Shown here piece after piece: positions 34,663-43,331 of a DNA stretch of 64,000 bases. The stretch covers positions 620,001-684,000 of the forward strand of contig NZ_JARXVF010000001.1 of assembly GCF_029892515.1 (NCBI RefSeq). Reading direction: 5' to 3'. Position numbers and translations under genes: made by a program. Every line of letters begins with the position of its first letter. Within the stretch, counting starts at the first letter, position 1. This DNA comes from Pseudaminobacter soli (ex Li et al. 2025) (GTDB taxonomy: Bacteria > Pseudomonadota > Alphaproteobacteria > Rhizobiales > Rhizobiaceae). A model generated the notes under the pieces. The model had not been told where the DNA came from, did no database searches, and saw nothing but the letters and a program-made list of their open reading frames with translations.

Positions 34663-34692
34663 GCGGCAGCAGGTCTTGCAACCTGCTGCCGC
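34663..34692 (-). terminator. Strong hairpin between degP and the response regulator
   Basis: GCGGCAGCAGGT (34663-34674) pairs perfectly with ACCTGCTGCCGC (34681-34692) around a 6-base loop. It lies about 90 bases downstream of the degP stop on the minus strand and 70 bases before the response-regulator start. No clear T-run follows, so it may be a factor-dependent terminator or an mRNA-stabilising stem. Confidence 0.5.
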
Positions 34693-34779
34693 GGGGTTGG
34701 TGCGAACTGACAAAACCGCGCAACCCCTTCCAATGCGTACCGGAACGGTGGGGGCCGCATCGGAAAGTCCGGCGATGGA

Positions 34780-36306
34780 TCAGCCCTTGTTCACAGGGAG
34801 CGTGACGAAGCGGTTGGTATCCTCACGCGAGACCTGGACGAGGATCGCTTTGCGGCCGGCCTTGGCCGCATCTTCCATTGCTTTGGTAACATCGCCCGGC
34901 GCCTTCACTTCCGCCGAATTGACGGCCGTGATGACGTCGCCAGCCTGGATGCCGCGGTCAGCTGCATCGCTGTCGGGCTCGACTGCGGTCACAACCAGAC
35001 CCTTGCCGTCATCGGCGCTGGTCACCGTCATGCCGAGATCAGCCAGCGTTTCCGTCGCGTTCTGCGGCGCCTGCTGCTGGTCAGCCGAAGCCTGCTTGTC
35101 CGAGGTCGGAAGCGCACCGAGATCGATCTTCATCGTCTCCGACTTGCCGTTGCGCAGCAACGTCACCTCGACCGCCTTGCCAGGAGGGTTGGCGCCGATG
35201 ACGCGGGCGAGCTCGCGAGACGAGGAAACATCCTTGCCGTCGACCTGCGTGATAATGTCACCCGAAACGATGCCGGCCTTCTTTGCCGGGCCGTCGTCCT
35301 GAACGCCAGCGACGAGTGCGCCCTTGGCCTCCTTCAGACCGAGCGACTCGGCAATGTCCGCCGTTACCGGCTGAATCTGGACGCCCAGCCAGCCGCGCTT
35401 GACGCTGCCGTCCTTCATCAGGTCTTGAACAACCTGCTTGGCAGTCGTGGCTGGGATCGCGAAGGCAATGCCGACGCTGCCGCCCGAAGGCGAGAAGATC
35501 GCCGTGTTGACGCCCACGACCTGGCCGTTGAGGTTGAAGGCCGGACCGCCGGAATTGCCGCGGTTCACCGCTGCGTCGATCTGGATGAAGTCGTCATAGG
35601 GGCCCGCACCGATGTCGCGGCCACGTGCCGAAACGATGCCTGCAGTGACGGTGCCGCCAAGGCCGAAGGGATTGCCGACCGCAACCACCCAGTCGCCGAC
35701 CCGGACCTTGTTGTCGTCAGCGAAGTCGACATAGGTGAACTTGCCGCCACCGTCGACCTTCAGAACGGCGAGGTCAGTGCGCGGGTCGGTGCCGATCAGC
35801 TTGGCGTCGAGTTCCTTGCCGTCATTGGTGACGACGGTGAAGGACGAACCGTCCTCAACGACGTGATTGTTGGTGACGAGATAGCCGTCATCCGAAATGA
35901 AGAAACCCGAGCCCTGTGCGACCGGGCGCGGCTGGTGTTCATGATTGCGGTGCCAGCGCTGGCCATTCTGCCACTCCCCGCCCCTGAACTGGCGGAAGAA
36001 GCGCTTCATCGGATGATCGTCGGGAAGATTGTCGAAGCCGCGCGGGCCAAACGAGCCGTCCTCTTCATTCGCCATCTGGTCGACCTTCGACTTTACGCGA
36101 ACGCTGACGACCGCCGGCGAAACCTTTTCTACAACATCGGCAAAGCTGGGAGCCTGGGGAGCTTCCACTCGCACCGGATCGGCGAGAACCGCCTGGGTTC
36201 CCGAAGTAACCGCGCTAAGGCCGATCGCGCCGGCAATGGCGATGGAGGCAGCTGCAGCCAGCAGCCGGCCGCGATTCTTCGAAACGGGGTTAGGAGAATT
36301 GGTCAT
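34780..36306 (-). CDS. degP: Periplasmic serine protease/chaperone of the DegP/MucD (HtrA) family
   Basis: A 508-residue HtrA protease. The N-terminus has a hydrophobic export segment (LLAAAASIAIAGAIGLSAVTS). The trypsin-like domain follows with the catalytic triad in VTNNHVVEDG (His), DPRTDLAVLKV (Asp) and NRGNSGGPAFN (Ser). Two PDZ domains follow, starting near GWLGVQIQPVTADIAESLG and GMTVTSADDGKGLVV. It degrades or refolds damaged envelope proteins. A charged segment with several H and R residues sits in the loop before the catalytic histidine (QRWHRNHEHQPRPVAQGSG). It is a single gene downstream of the cyc operon, an order conserved in rhizobia. Confidence 0.95.
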   Translation of the reverse strand: MTNSPNPVSKNRGRLLAAAASIAIAGAIGLSAVTSGTQAVLADPVRVEAPQAPSFADVVEKVSPAVVSVRVKSKVDQMANEEDGSFGPRGFDNLPDDHPMKRFFRQFRGGEWQNGQRWHRNHEHQPRPVAQGSGFFISDDGYLVTNNHVVEDGSSFTVVTNDGKELDAKLIGTDPRTDLAVLKVDGGGKFTYVDFADDNKVRVGDWVVAVGNPFGLGGTVTAGIVSARGRDIGAGPYDDFIQIDAAVNRGNSGGPAFNLNGQVVGVNTAIFSPSGGSVGIAFAIPATTAKQVVQDLMKDGSVKRGWLGVQIQPVTADIAESLGLKEAKGALVAGVQDDGPAKKAGIVSGDIITQVDGKDVSSSRELARVIGANPPGKAVEVTLLRNGKSETMKIDLGALPTSDKQASADQQQAPQNATETLADLGMTVTSADDGKGLVVTAVEPDSDAADRGIQAGDVITAVNSAEVKAPGDVTKAMEDAAKAGRKAILVQVSREDTNRFVTLPVNKG

Positions 36307-36423
36307 GAGCTATCCTCTTGAACGGGGACACGAACGCATCCACTCGCAAGAGTGATAGGAGGAACTACATTACGGCGCTCTTTCCGCCGGATGAAACTTT
36401 CGTAATGTTTCGGCCTGGAGCGA

Positions 36424-36894
36424 CTACTGGTCCTTGCGCAGGATTTTGTCGAGCGCCTTCTTTTCTTGCTCGGAGAGCTCGGCAACCTCGACACTACGCC
36501 GCGAACGAACGGCGTAAAGCACCGCCACGCCACCGCAAAGAAGCAGCGCCAGCGGCGCGCCCCACAAGAAGGCATTGCGCAGGCTGAAGCGCGGCTTCAG
36601 TAGCACGAACTCACCATAGCGGGACACGATATAATCCAGCACCTGGTCGTTGGTGTCACCTGCCTTGAGACGCTCGCGCACCAACACGCGCAGATCGCGC
36701 GCCAGATCCGCATCGGATTGGTCGATCGACTGGTTCTGGCAGACCATGCAGCGCAGTTCTTCCGACAGCAGGCGCGCGCGCGCTTCCAGTGCCGGATCCT
36801 GCAGCATCTCGTCGGGCTGAACGGCATAGGCCGCGCCGCTGAAGGTCAGCGCGCAAAGTAGGGCCGCAACGGCTATGCGGGGGAACCGTCTCAT
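36424..36894 (-). CDS. cycL: Cytochrome c maturation protein CcmH/CycL
   Basis: A 156-residue membrane-anchored periplasmic thiol protein. A signal segment (IAVAALLCALTFSGAAYA) precedes the CcmH domain with the redox pair in LRCMVCQNQSIDQSDADLA; the second position is usually Pro (CPVC) and here is Met. One transmembrane helix (AFLWGAPLALLLCGGVAVLYAV) and a charged tail follow. It takes part in reducing apocytochrome c before heme ligation. ATG at 36894 overlaps the cycK stop by four bases; the open frame upstream lies inside cycK. Confidence 0.95.
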   Translation of the reverse strand: MRRFPRIAVAALLCALTFSGAAYAVQPDEMLQDPALEARARLLSEELRCMVCQNQSIDQSDADLARDLRVLVRERLKAGDTNDQVLDYIVSRYGEFVLLKPRFSLRNAFLWGAPLALLLCGGVAVLYAVRSRRSVEVAELSEQEKKALDKILRKDQ

Positions 36895-38882
36895 GTCGTT
36901 ACCGGCCTTGCCTTGTCGGCCGGGCGGGCAGAACGGCGGGCCGGCGCGCCGACGCGCAGTCGCCGATCCGTCAACGACACCGTGCCGCCAACCATCATAA
37001 CCAGGCCGCCGAGCCAAATGAGCGTCACCAGCGGCTTCCACCACATGCGGACCACCACAGCCCCATCGGTCTGCTCGTCACCCAGTGAGACGTAGAGCTG
37101 GCTGAAGCCCATCGTCTTGATGCCAGCTTCCGTCGTGGGCATGCGGCGAGCCGGATAGAAGCGCTTAGATGATATGACTTCAAGCTTGTCCTTGCCATCA
37201 GGTCCGACTAGGACGAAGCGTCCGCGGTCCTCGGTGAAATTCGGTCCCTGGAACGGGTGCAGCCCGTCAAAGCGAACCACACGGCCGGCAACTTCAGTGG
37301 TATCGCCCGGGTGCATAGTCAGAATCCGCTCGGATTCGAAAGAAACCGCGCTGACGATACCAAGCAGGGTAAGGCCCAGCCCGAGATGGGCAATCGCAGT
37401 TCCGAATACCGACCCGGGCAGCCCGACGAAACGGCTGATCGCCGTCTTCAGCGGCACATTGCCAATGCCTGACTTCAAAGCCAGATCAGTCAGCGCGCCG
37501 AGAACCAACCAGACTGCGATCCCGATGCCAAGTGCGGTGAAAACCGCCGCCTTGTCGATGAACAGCACCGTCACCAGAACCGCCAGAAGCGCACCGCCAA
37601 AAGCTACCATGAGCCGCTGCGCGGCAGCAAAGATGTCGCCGCGCTTCCACGCGAGCAGCGGACCAAAGGGTATTAGCAGCAGAACAGGCACCATCAGGGC
37701 GCCGAAGGTGAGGTTGAAGAACGGAGCGCCGACGGAGATCTTATCTCCAGTCGTCGCCTCGAGAAGCAGCGGATAGAGAGTGCCTATCAGAACGGTGGCC
37801 GCGGCGGTGGTCAGGAACAGGTTGTTTAGGACCAGAGAACCTTCACGCGAAATAGGCTGGAAAATGCCGCCCGCCGTTAGGCTGCCGGCGCGTAGCGCAA
37901 ACAATGCCAGCGACCCGCCGATGAAAAGCGTCAAAATGCACAGGATGAAGATGCCTCGGCTCGGATCGGTGGCAAAGGCATGAACCGATGTCAAAACGCC
38001 CGAGCGAACAAGGAAGGTGCCAAGCAGCGAAAGCGAGAAGGTCAGGATCGCAAGCAACAGCGTCCAGATCTTCAGGGCCGAGCGCTTTTCCATCACGATG
38101 GCCGAATGCAGCAGTGCCGTGCCGGCGAGCCACGGCATGAAGGAAGCGTTTTCGACCGGGTCCCAGAACCAGAAGCCGCCCCAGCCGAGCTCGTAATAAG
38201 CCCAGTAGGAGCCCATCGCGATGCCACCGGTCAGGAAGACCCAGGCCGCAAGCGTCCATGGGCGCACCCAGCGGGCCCAAGCGGCATCGATCTTTCCATC
38301 GATGAGCGCTGCGACCGCAAAGGAGAAGCAGACCGAGAAGCCGACATAGCCGAGATAGAGAAGCGGCGGATGGATGGCGAGGCCGACGTCCTGAAGGACG
38401 GGATTGAGGTCGCGCCCCTCGATCGGGGCCGGGATGAGACGCGTGAAGGGATTGGACGTGGTCAGGATAAACAGAAAGAAGGCCGCTCCGATCCACCCCT
38501 GGACGGCCAGCACATTGGCGCGCAGCGTCGCCGGCAGGTTCGCCCCGAACGCCGCAACGAGCGCCCCGAAGAAGGTCAGGATCAGCACCCAGAGGAGCAT
38601 GGAGCCTTCATGGTTGCCCCAGGTTCCGGTGAACTTATAGAGCATCGGCTGCAGCGAATGGGAATTTTCCCACACATTCACGACCGAGAAATCGGACTGC
38701 AGGTAGGCCGAGGCGAGAGCCAAGAAGGACAGCGCCGTCAGCCCGAATCCGGTCACTGCGACCGGACCGCCGACCGCCATCAGCCTCTCATTACCGCTGC
38801 GCGCACCAAATAGCGGCACCAGCGACTGCACCAACGAAAGCGCGAAGGCGAGAACGAGTGCGAAATGACCGATTTCAACCAT
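36891..38882 (-). CDS. cycK: Cytochrome c heme lyase subunit CcmF/CycK
   Basis: A 663-residue polytopic membrane protein with about 14-15 helices. The tryptophan-rich WWD heme-handling loop is GWGGFWFWDPVENASFMPW, near residue 240, flanked by conserved histidines such as that in TALLHSAIVMEK. The large periplasmic loop near the C-terminus contains HPGDTTEVAGRVVRFDGLHP. With CcmH and CcmI it ligates heme to apocytochrome c at the outer face of the inner membrane. It begins 22 bases after cycJ and overlaps cycL by four bases. Confidence 0.96.
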   Translation of the reverse strand: MVEIGHFALVLAFALSLVQSLVPLFGARSGNERLMAVGGPVAVTGFGLTALSFLALASAYLQSDFSVVNVWENSHSLQPMLYKFTGTWGNHEGSMLLWVLILTFFGALVAAFGANLPATLRANVLAVQGWIGAAFFLFILTTSNPFTRLIPAPIEGRDLNPVLQDVGLAIHPPLLYLGYVGFSVCFSFAVAALIDGKIDAAWARWVRPWTLAAWVFLTGGIAMGSYWAYYELGWGGFWFWDPVENASFMPWLAGTALLHSAIVMEKRSALKIWTLLLAILTFSLSLLGTFLVRSGVLTSVHAFATDPSRGIFILCILTLFIGGSLALFALRAGSLTAGGIFQPISREGSLVLNNLFLTTAAATVLIGTLYPLLLEATTGDKISVGAPFFNLTFGALMVPVLLLIPFGPLLAWKRGDIFAAAQRLMVAFGGALLAVLVTVLFIDKAAVFTALGIGIAVWLVLGALTDLALKSGIGNVPLKTAISRFVGLPGSVFGTAIAHLGLGLTLLGIVSAVSFESERILTMHPGDTTEVAGRVVRFDGLHPFQGPNFTEDRGRFVLVGPDGKDKLEVISSKRFYPARRMPTTEAGIKTMGFSQLYVSLGDEQTDGAVVVRMWWKPLVTLIWLGGLVMMVGGTVSLTDRRLRVGAPARRSARPADKARPVTT

Positions 38883-38904
38883 GGAGGTGCTGGCTTTCCT
38901 TCAC

Positions 38905-39339
38905 TCAGTTCTCCTGCCAGACGCCCTTGGCCTTCAGGCCTTCGGCGACTTCCTTGGGCATGTAGTTCTCATCGTGCTTGGCCAGCACGCTGTCGGCAAT
39001 GAACACGCCATCCGGGCCGAAGCTGCCCTCGGTGATGACGCCCTGATCCTCGCGGAAGAGGTCCGGCAAAATGCCGTTGTAGGTCACCTTCACGGACTTC
39101 TCGTGATCTGTCACGCCGAAGCTGACCTGCGTTCCCTGCCCACGCACGATGGAACCCTTTTCCACGAGCCCGCCGAGGCGAATTCGCTGGCCGGGCTGCA
39201 GCGTCGCGGTCTGGAGATCGGCAGGCATGAAAAAGTAAGACGCCTTCTGCCCAAGCGCATAGAAAGTCAGCGCGGTCGCCGCGATCAGGAAGGCCGCGCC
39301 GACGCCGATGATGGACAGCCTCTTCCGCTTGCGCGTCAT
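38905..39339 (-). CDS. cycJ: Heme chaperone CcmE/CycJ
   Basis: A 144-residue protein with an N-terminal membrane anchor (LSIIGVGAAFLIAATALTFYAL, residues ~8-29) and the periplasmic OB-fold domain. H122 in SVLAKHDENYMP is the residue that binds heme covalently, followed by Y126. Flanking blocks are FMPADLQ and RLGGLVEKGSI. It carries heme from the CcmABCD side to CcmF. It starts five bases after cycH and is followed by cycK. Confidence 0.96.
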   Translation of the reverse strand: MTRKRKRLSIIGVGAAFLIAATALTFYALGQKASYFFMPADLQTATLQPGQRIRLGGLVEKGSIVRGQGTQVSFGVTDHEKSVKVTYNGILPDLFREDQGVITEGSFGPDGVFIADSVLAKHDENYMPKEVAEGLKAKGVWQEN

Positions 39340-39344
39340 GCGTA

Positions 39345-40487
39345 TTACTCCGTCGCCGACAGGCCAAGAGTGGCCGCAAATTCGGCGAATTTCTTGCCGT
39401 CTTCGGTGGTCGCGCCAAGAGCCTCGATCCCGCGTTTCAACGCGGCATGGGCCTCGTCATTCTTGCCGAGCACGAGGTAGGACCGCAAAAGCCGCTGCCA
39501 GCCCTCTACGTCATGCGGGTTTTGGCGGAGCTTTTCATCCAGTTTGGCAACCATCGTCTCGATCATCGCCTTGCGGTCTTCCGGCGACATCGAAGCGGCA
39601 GCTTCCATATCCTGTTTCGACGGGCCGGGCGCAGCCTTTGCAACTGGGGCGCCGGTCATGCGCTTTTGGGTCTCGGCGAGCGCCGCTTCAGTCGGGCTGC
39701 GCCACGGGGAATCCGCAGGCAGACTTGCCAGCATCGCCTCCCAGGCGCTCGCGGCCTCCTGTATCTTGCCATCCTGCACAAGAGCGGTGGCCAGATAGAA
39801 GCGGGACTTCGGCTGATCCTTTTCCAGCCTCAGCGCGCGCTCAAATGCCTGCTGGGCTTCTGCGGAAACCATTCCATCCGCAGCATCAGTGATTGCTTCG
39901 CCGAGACCGGCCTCTCTGTCGGCCGTCGAGCCTTGAAGTCTGATCGCGTTGCGATAGGCCGTTACCGCCTGATCGTAGCGCCCTATCCGCAGATAGACCG
40001 GCGCCAGCACGTCCCAGCCGCGACCGTCCTGTGGGTTGCCTGCAAGATGGGCCTCGGCGCGCGCGATTAGCTCATCGACGGAACTGTCCGCCGGATTTTG
40101 CGCAAGCCGTTCCCGCAAAGGCTGGGACGGAATGTCCGGAGAACCAAGAATGCTGTAGAGGCCCCAGCTGATCAGGGGCACCGCCAACACTGCAGCAACA
40201 CCCAACGAGCGCGCGACGGAAACAGAGCTTGTAAAAATCCGCTGCTGCTTGTCGTCACTGCCCAGGCGAATGATGCGCCTTGCGATCTCGGCACGCGCCT
40301 GTTCCGCGTCCGTCGGCTGGATCAGGCCGCGCGCGGCATCGCGGTCAAGCTCGGCGAGCTGGTCGCGATAGACTTCGAGGTCGTGCGCGCCGCCGCTCGA
40401 ATCATTCTTCGAGCGGCCGGCCAGCGGCATCAGGACCGCAAGGCTGGCCGCCAGCGTCAGCAAAGCGGCAATGAACCAAAAAACCAT
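39345..40487 (-). CDS. cycH: Cytochrome c biogenesis protein CcmI/CycH
   Basis: A 380-residue apocytochrome chaperone. Two N-terminal transmembrane helices (FWFIAALLTLAASLAVLMPLAG and ~95-115, LGVAAVLAVPLISWGLYSIL) flank a cytoplasmic loop with a leucine-zipper-like stretch (VYRDQLAELDRDAARGLI). The periplasmic C-terminal half has tetratricopeptide repeats (DGRGWDVLAPVYLRIGRYDQ, VEGWQRLLRSYLVLGKNDE) that hold apocytochrome c. It is the first gene of the four-gene cycHJKL operon. In Rhizobium leguminosarum this operon together with feuPQ was reported to be needed for high-affinity iron acquisition. Confidence 0.95.
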   Translation of the reverse strand: MVFWFIAALLTLAASLAVLMPLAGRSKNDSSGGAHDLEVYRDQLAELDRDAARGLIQPTDAEQARAEIARRIIRLGSDDKQQRIFTSSVSVARSLGVAAVLAVPLISWGLYSILGSPDIPSQPLRERLAQNPADSSVDELIARAEAHLAGNPQDGRGWDVLAPVYLRIGRYDQAVTAYRNAIRLQGSTADREAGLGEAITDAADGMVSAEAQQAFERALRLEKDQPKSRFYLATALVQDGKIQEAASAWEAMLASLPADSPWRSPTEAALAETQKRMTGAPVAKAAPGPSKQDMEAAASMSPEDRKAMIETMVAKLDEKLRQNPHDVEGWQRLLRSYLVLGKNDEAHAALKRGIEALGATTEDGKKFAEFAATLGLSATE

Positions 40488-40587
40488 GCCCCTTAATAGC
40501 CTCAGCGAATAGGTGTGCCAACATACGCGACCTGCGGCGGATTGACGGCTTTCGTCCGGCTATTCCAGGCGCTCCACAAGACCAAAA

Positions 40588-41046
40588 TCAGGTCAGAGGC
40601 GTCCAGCTGCCATCGGGATTGCGGCAAGCCGTGCCGCGCGCAGTTCGCGACTGGCCGGCAACGAACACGGTCTGCGTATACTGACGGCAGTCCTGGGAAC
40701 CGACTCGATACGGCTGCGCGGCGACCACCTGGCCGGAACGTCCCTGCTGCTGGCCCTGCCAGGCGACCGGCTGGCCGCTCTGGGTGTATTCGAGGGCCCT
40801 GTACTCCGCCTCAAGCGCGCTGCGCCGCTCGCTGTCGTCCAAGCTCGATCCAATGGAGCCACCTATAAGGCCGCCATCCATCGCGGCGATGATCGTTGAC
40901 GTCACCCTGGCTCGGCCGGAAGACGCCTGACCGCCGGCAATACCGCCCCAAGCGGAGCCCGTACTGCTGCTCAAGCCGGTCGTTGTGCACCCTGAAACGG
41001 CAAACAATCCGACAACCAGCGCCGCGCCAATTCTCCTGCCTGCCAT
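40588..41046 (-). CDS. Outer-membrane lipoprotein with glycine-zipper region (17 kDa antigen-like)
   Basis: A 152-residue lipoprotein. The signal peptide is MAGRRIGAALVVGLFAVSGC, with lipobox VSGC and the lipidated cysteine at residue 20. A glycine-rich segment (TIIAAMDGGLIGGSIGSSLD) resembles the 2TM glycine zipper of the rickettsial 17 kDa surface antigen family. Its C-terminal domain QDCRQYTQTVFVAGQSRTARGTACRNPDG matches the same family. ATG at 41046 gives the proper lipoprotein signal; the frame extends upstream without conservation. It lies between feuQ and cycH on the same strand with gaps of about 100 bases on each side. Confidence 0.85.
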   Translation of the reverse strand: MAGRRIGAALVVGLFAVSGCTTTGLSSSTGSAWGGIAGGQASSGRARVTSTIIAAMDGGLIGGSIGSSLDDSERRSALEAEYRALEYTQSGQPVAWQGQQQGRSGQVVAAQPYRVGSQDCRQYTQTVFVAGQSRTARGTACRNPDGSWTPLT

Positions 41047-41152
41047 CAATTCAAAAATTCCTTCAACGATCAAAGACTTGGGAGTCGCATTTGGGTCAAT
41101 ACTGGACCGAAATTCGGCCGCTGAAAATCCGCCCTGCAAAGCTATTACCATT

Positions 41153-42526
41153 TTACTGCACACTACGAAGTTGAACAATCGCTTTAAGCCCGCCCAAGGC
41201 CGATCGTTCCAACATTAATTGCCCGCCATATTCCTTGATAAGATCGGCGACGATCGCCAATCCGAGCCCCGTGCCGGGCTTTGTCTCGTCGAGCCTCTTC
41301 CCGCGCTTTAGCGCGTCGCGTGCCTTCTCCTCGGGAATGCCGGGCCCGTCATCTTCGATGGCGATAGAAAACTCGCCAGCCGTGCCGCTGTTCGGGGCAG
41401 TCTCAACTGAAACCCGCACCTCGGCCTTCGCCCACTTCATTGCATTTTCGAGCAGATTGCCGACCACTTCCTCTAGGTCCTCGCGTTCGCCGCCGAACAC
41501 GATTTCGGAAGTCGGCAGAGCAAGCGAGAGCTGGGTGTCCGGGCCGAGCTTCGTCATCACCCGCACCATGCGCTGAAGGACCGGCACCACTGGCGTGCGA
41601 TAGACCACGCTGTCGCGTTGTGCGGCGACACGCGCGCGCTGCAGGTAGTGTTCGACCTGGCTTTGCATGGCTTCGGCCTGATCGACAATCAGCTTGCCCT
41701 TGACGCCCCCAAGCGCCCTGCCCTCGTTGAGAAGCACGGCCAGAGGCGTCTTCAGCGAATGAGCCAGATTGCCGACCTGCGTGCGCGAACGTTCGACGAT
41801 GCGCCGATTATTATCGATCAGGGCGTTGGTTTCGTTGGCAAGCGGCTCGATCTCGGCCGGGAATTTGCCGTCCAGGCGCTGGGCGCTGCCTTCACGGACC
41901 ATCGCCAGCGCTGCCCGGACCCGGCTGAGCGGGCGCAAGCCCATGAGGATCGCGATCGCATTGATAGCAATCATGCCGAAGCCGAAGAGCGACAGGTAAG
42001 TTAGCAGTCGCCGGTCGAAGATGCCGATCTCGTGCTCTAACTCGCTGCGATTGCCCATCACCCGAAAACGCGCGATCCGGTTCTTGGCGTCGAGAACGAA
42101 CTCGTTCTCGAGCACCTCGATCTCTTCTCCCGCAATACCTTCCATCCTGTAGTTTCGCTGGAAGGAGGTATTGAAAGGCACCTCCGTCGTCGACGGCGAT
42201 GGTATGGCCTCGGTCATCGACAGGGAGCGAAGCCCGCCGCTCAAGCCCTGCGAAACGGGTTCGACCGACCAGTACCAGCCGGATTTTGGCTCCGAAAATC
42301 TGAGATCACCAAGATCGGGGCCACCGGTCAGCACGCCCGGCTCGGACACGCCGACCGAGCCGATGAGGTTGAACAGATGTGCCGACAGAAGGCTCTCGAA
42401 GCCCCGTTCACTCGCCTGGCGATAGAGGGTCGCGATCACCGTATAGATGACGATCAGCGCAACCACCGCCCAGATCGTCGAAAAGGCGATGACGCGAAAG
42501 GTCAGCGAGCGAGGGCCGAAAGTCAT
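41153..42526 (-). CDS. feuQ: Sensor histidine kinase FeuQ
   Basis: A 457-residue PhoQ-class kinase. TM1 lies at ~10-33 (VIAFSTIWAVVALIVIYTVI) and TM2 at ~178-198 (LFGFGMIAINAIAILMGL), with a periplasmic sensor of about 140 residues. The cytoplasmic part has HAMP-like RVRAALAMVREGSAQRLDG, HisKA with VGNLAHSLKTPLAVLLNEG, and HATPase_c with NLLENAMKWAK, EDDGPGIPEEKA and GTGLGLAIVADL. It is named from its position beside cycHJKL and with FeuP; in Sinorhizobium meliloti FeuPQ controls osmoadaptation and cyclic glucan export and is restrained by the small periplasmic protein FeuN. It starts 40 bases after feuP. Confidence 0.85.
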   Translation of the reverse strand: MTFGPRSLTFRVIAFSTIWAVVALIVIYTVIATLYRQASERGFESLLSAHLFNLIGSVGVSEPGVLTGGPDLGDLRFSEPKSGWYWSVEPVSQGLSGGLRSLSMTEAIPSPSTTEVPFNTSFQRNYRMEGIAGEEIEVLENEFVLDAKNRIARFRVMGNRSELEHEIGIFDRRLLTYLSLFGFGMIAINAIAILMGLRPLSRVRAALAMVREGSAQRLDGKFPAEIEPLANETNALIDNNRRIVERSRTQVGNLAHSLKTPLAVLLNEGRALGGVKGKLIVDQAEAMQSQVEHYLQRARVAAQRDSVVYRTPVVPVLQRMVRVMTKLGPDTQLSLALPTSEIVFGGEREDLEEVVGNLLENAMKWAKAEVRVSVETAPNSGTAGEFSIAIEDDGPGIPEEKARDALKRGKRLDETKPGTGLGLAIVADLIKEYGGQLMLERSALGGLKAIVQLRSVQ

Positions 42527-42566
42527 CTGTCACACCCGGAGGCCGTTCTTTCGGCAACTACCGGTT

Positions 42567-43232
42567 TCATGATGCAGGCTCGCGCATCCGGTAGCCCATG
42601 CCGCGCACCGTCTCGATCATATCGACGCCCATCTTCTTGCGAAGGCGGCCGACGAACACCTCGATGGTGTTGGAATCCCGATCGAAATCCTGGTCGTAGA
42701 GATGCTCGACCAGTTCGGTCCGCGACACGACCTCGCCCATGTGGTGCATCAGATAGGCGAGAAGCCGGAACTCGTGCGATGTGAGCTTGAGCGGAACGCC
42801 GTTAACATTGGCTTTCGAAGCCTTGGTGTCGAGACGCACCGGGCCGCACGACAGCTCGGACGAAGCATGCCCTGCAGCCCGCCGGATCAGTGCGCGCATG
42901 CGCGCCAGCACTTCTTCGATATGATAGGGCTTTGTCACATAGTCGTCGGCGCCGGCGTCGATGCCGGCGACCTTGTCGCTCCAGCGATCACGGGCGGTCA
43001 GGATAAGCACCGGCATCTTTCGGCCATCGCGGCGCCAGCGCTCGACAACACTGATCCCGTCCATCTGCGGCAAGCCGATATCGAGAACGACGGCATCATA
43101 CGGCTCGGTGTCGCCAAGGAAATGCCCCTCCTCGCCGTCGTAAGCGCGATCGACGACATAGCCTGCGTCGCTCAGCGCGTCCGAAAGCTGCCGGTTCAGT
43201 TCCTTGTCATCTTCAACAACCAGTATCCGCAT
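42567..43232 (-). CDS. feuP: Response regulator FeuP
   Basis: A 221-residue OmpR/PhoP-class regulator. The receiver starts MRILVVEDDKELNRQL, with phospho-acceptor D51 in VVLDIGLPQMDG and the lysine in YVTKPYHIEEV. The winged helix is at ~125-220 (LTSHEFRLLAYLMHHMGEVV ... TIEVFVGRLRKKMG ... TVRGMGYRM). It precedes feuQ on the same strand. Two identical 18-base direct repeats lie 15-54 bases upstream of its ATG and are good candidates for its own binding site. The name rests on synteny and class, not on alignment. Confidence 0.87.
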   Translation of the reverse strand: MRILVVEDDKELNRQLSDALSDAGYVVDRAYDGEEGHFLGDTEPYDAVVLDIGLPQMDGISVVERWRRDGRKMPVLILTARDRWSDKVAGIDAGADDYVTKPYHIEEVLARMRALIRRAAGHASSELSCGPVRLDTKASKANVNGVPLKLTSHEFRLLAYLMHHMGEVVSRTELVEHLYDQDFDRDSNTIEVFVGRLRKKMGVDMIETVRGMGYRMREPAS

Positions 43233-43246
43233 GCGCTATTCGCCTG

Positions 43247-43286
43247 TTGTCGCAAAAGCCGGCACAAATTGTCGCAAAAGCCGGCA
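43247..43286 (-). promoter_or_regulatory. Tandem 18-base direct repeats upstream of feuP
   Basis: TGCCGGCTTTTGCGACAA (minus-strand sense) occurs twice without mismatch, at 43264-43247 and 43286-43269. The 22-base period is two helical turns, the arrangement expected for OmpR/PhoB-type response regulators. They lie between the small exported-protein gene and feuP. Confidence 0.6.
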
Positions 43287-43331
43287 GAAATAGGTCGATT
43301 TCCGCCGGGTGGGAAATTGCGCGTCCAAAAC

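Noticed and set aside
43247-43286. CRISPR-like repeat
   Set aside because: There are only two copies with a 4-base spacer and no cas genes. The spacing fits a response-regulator site instead.
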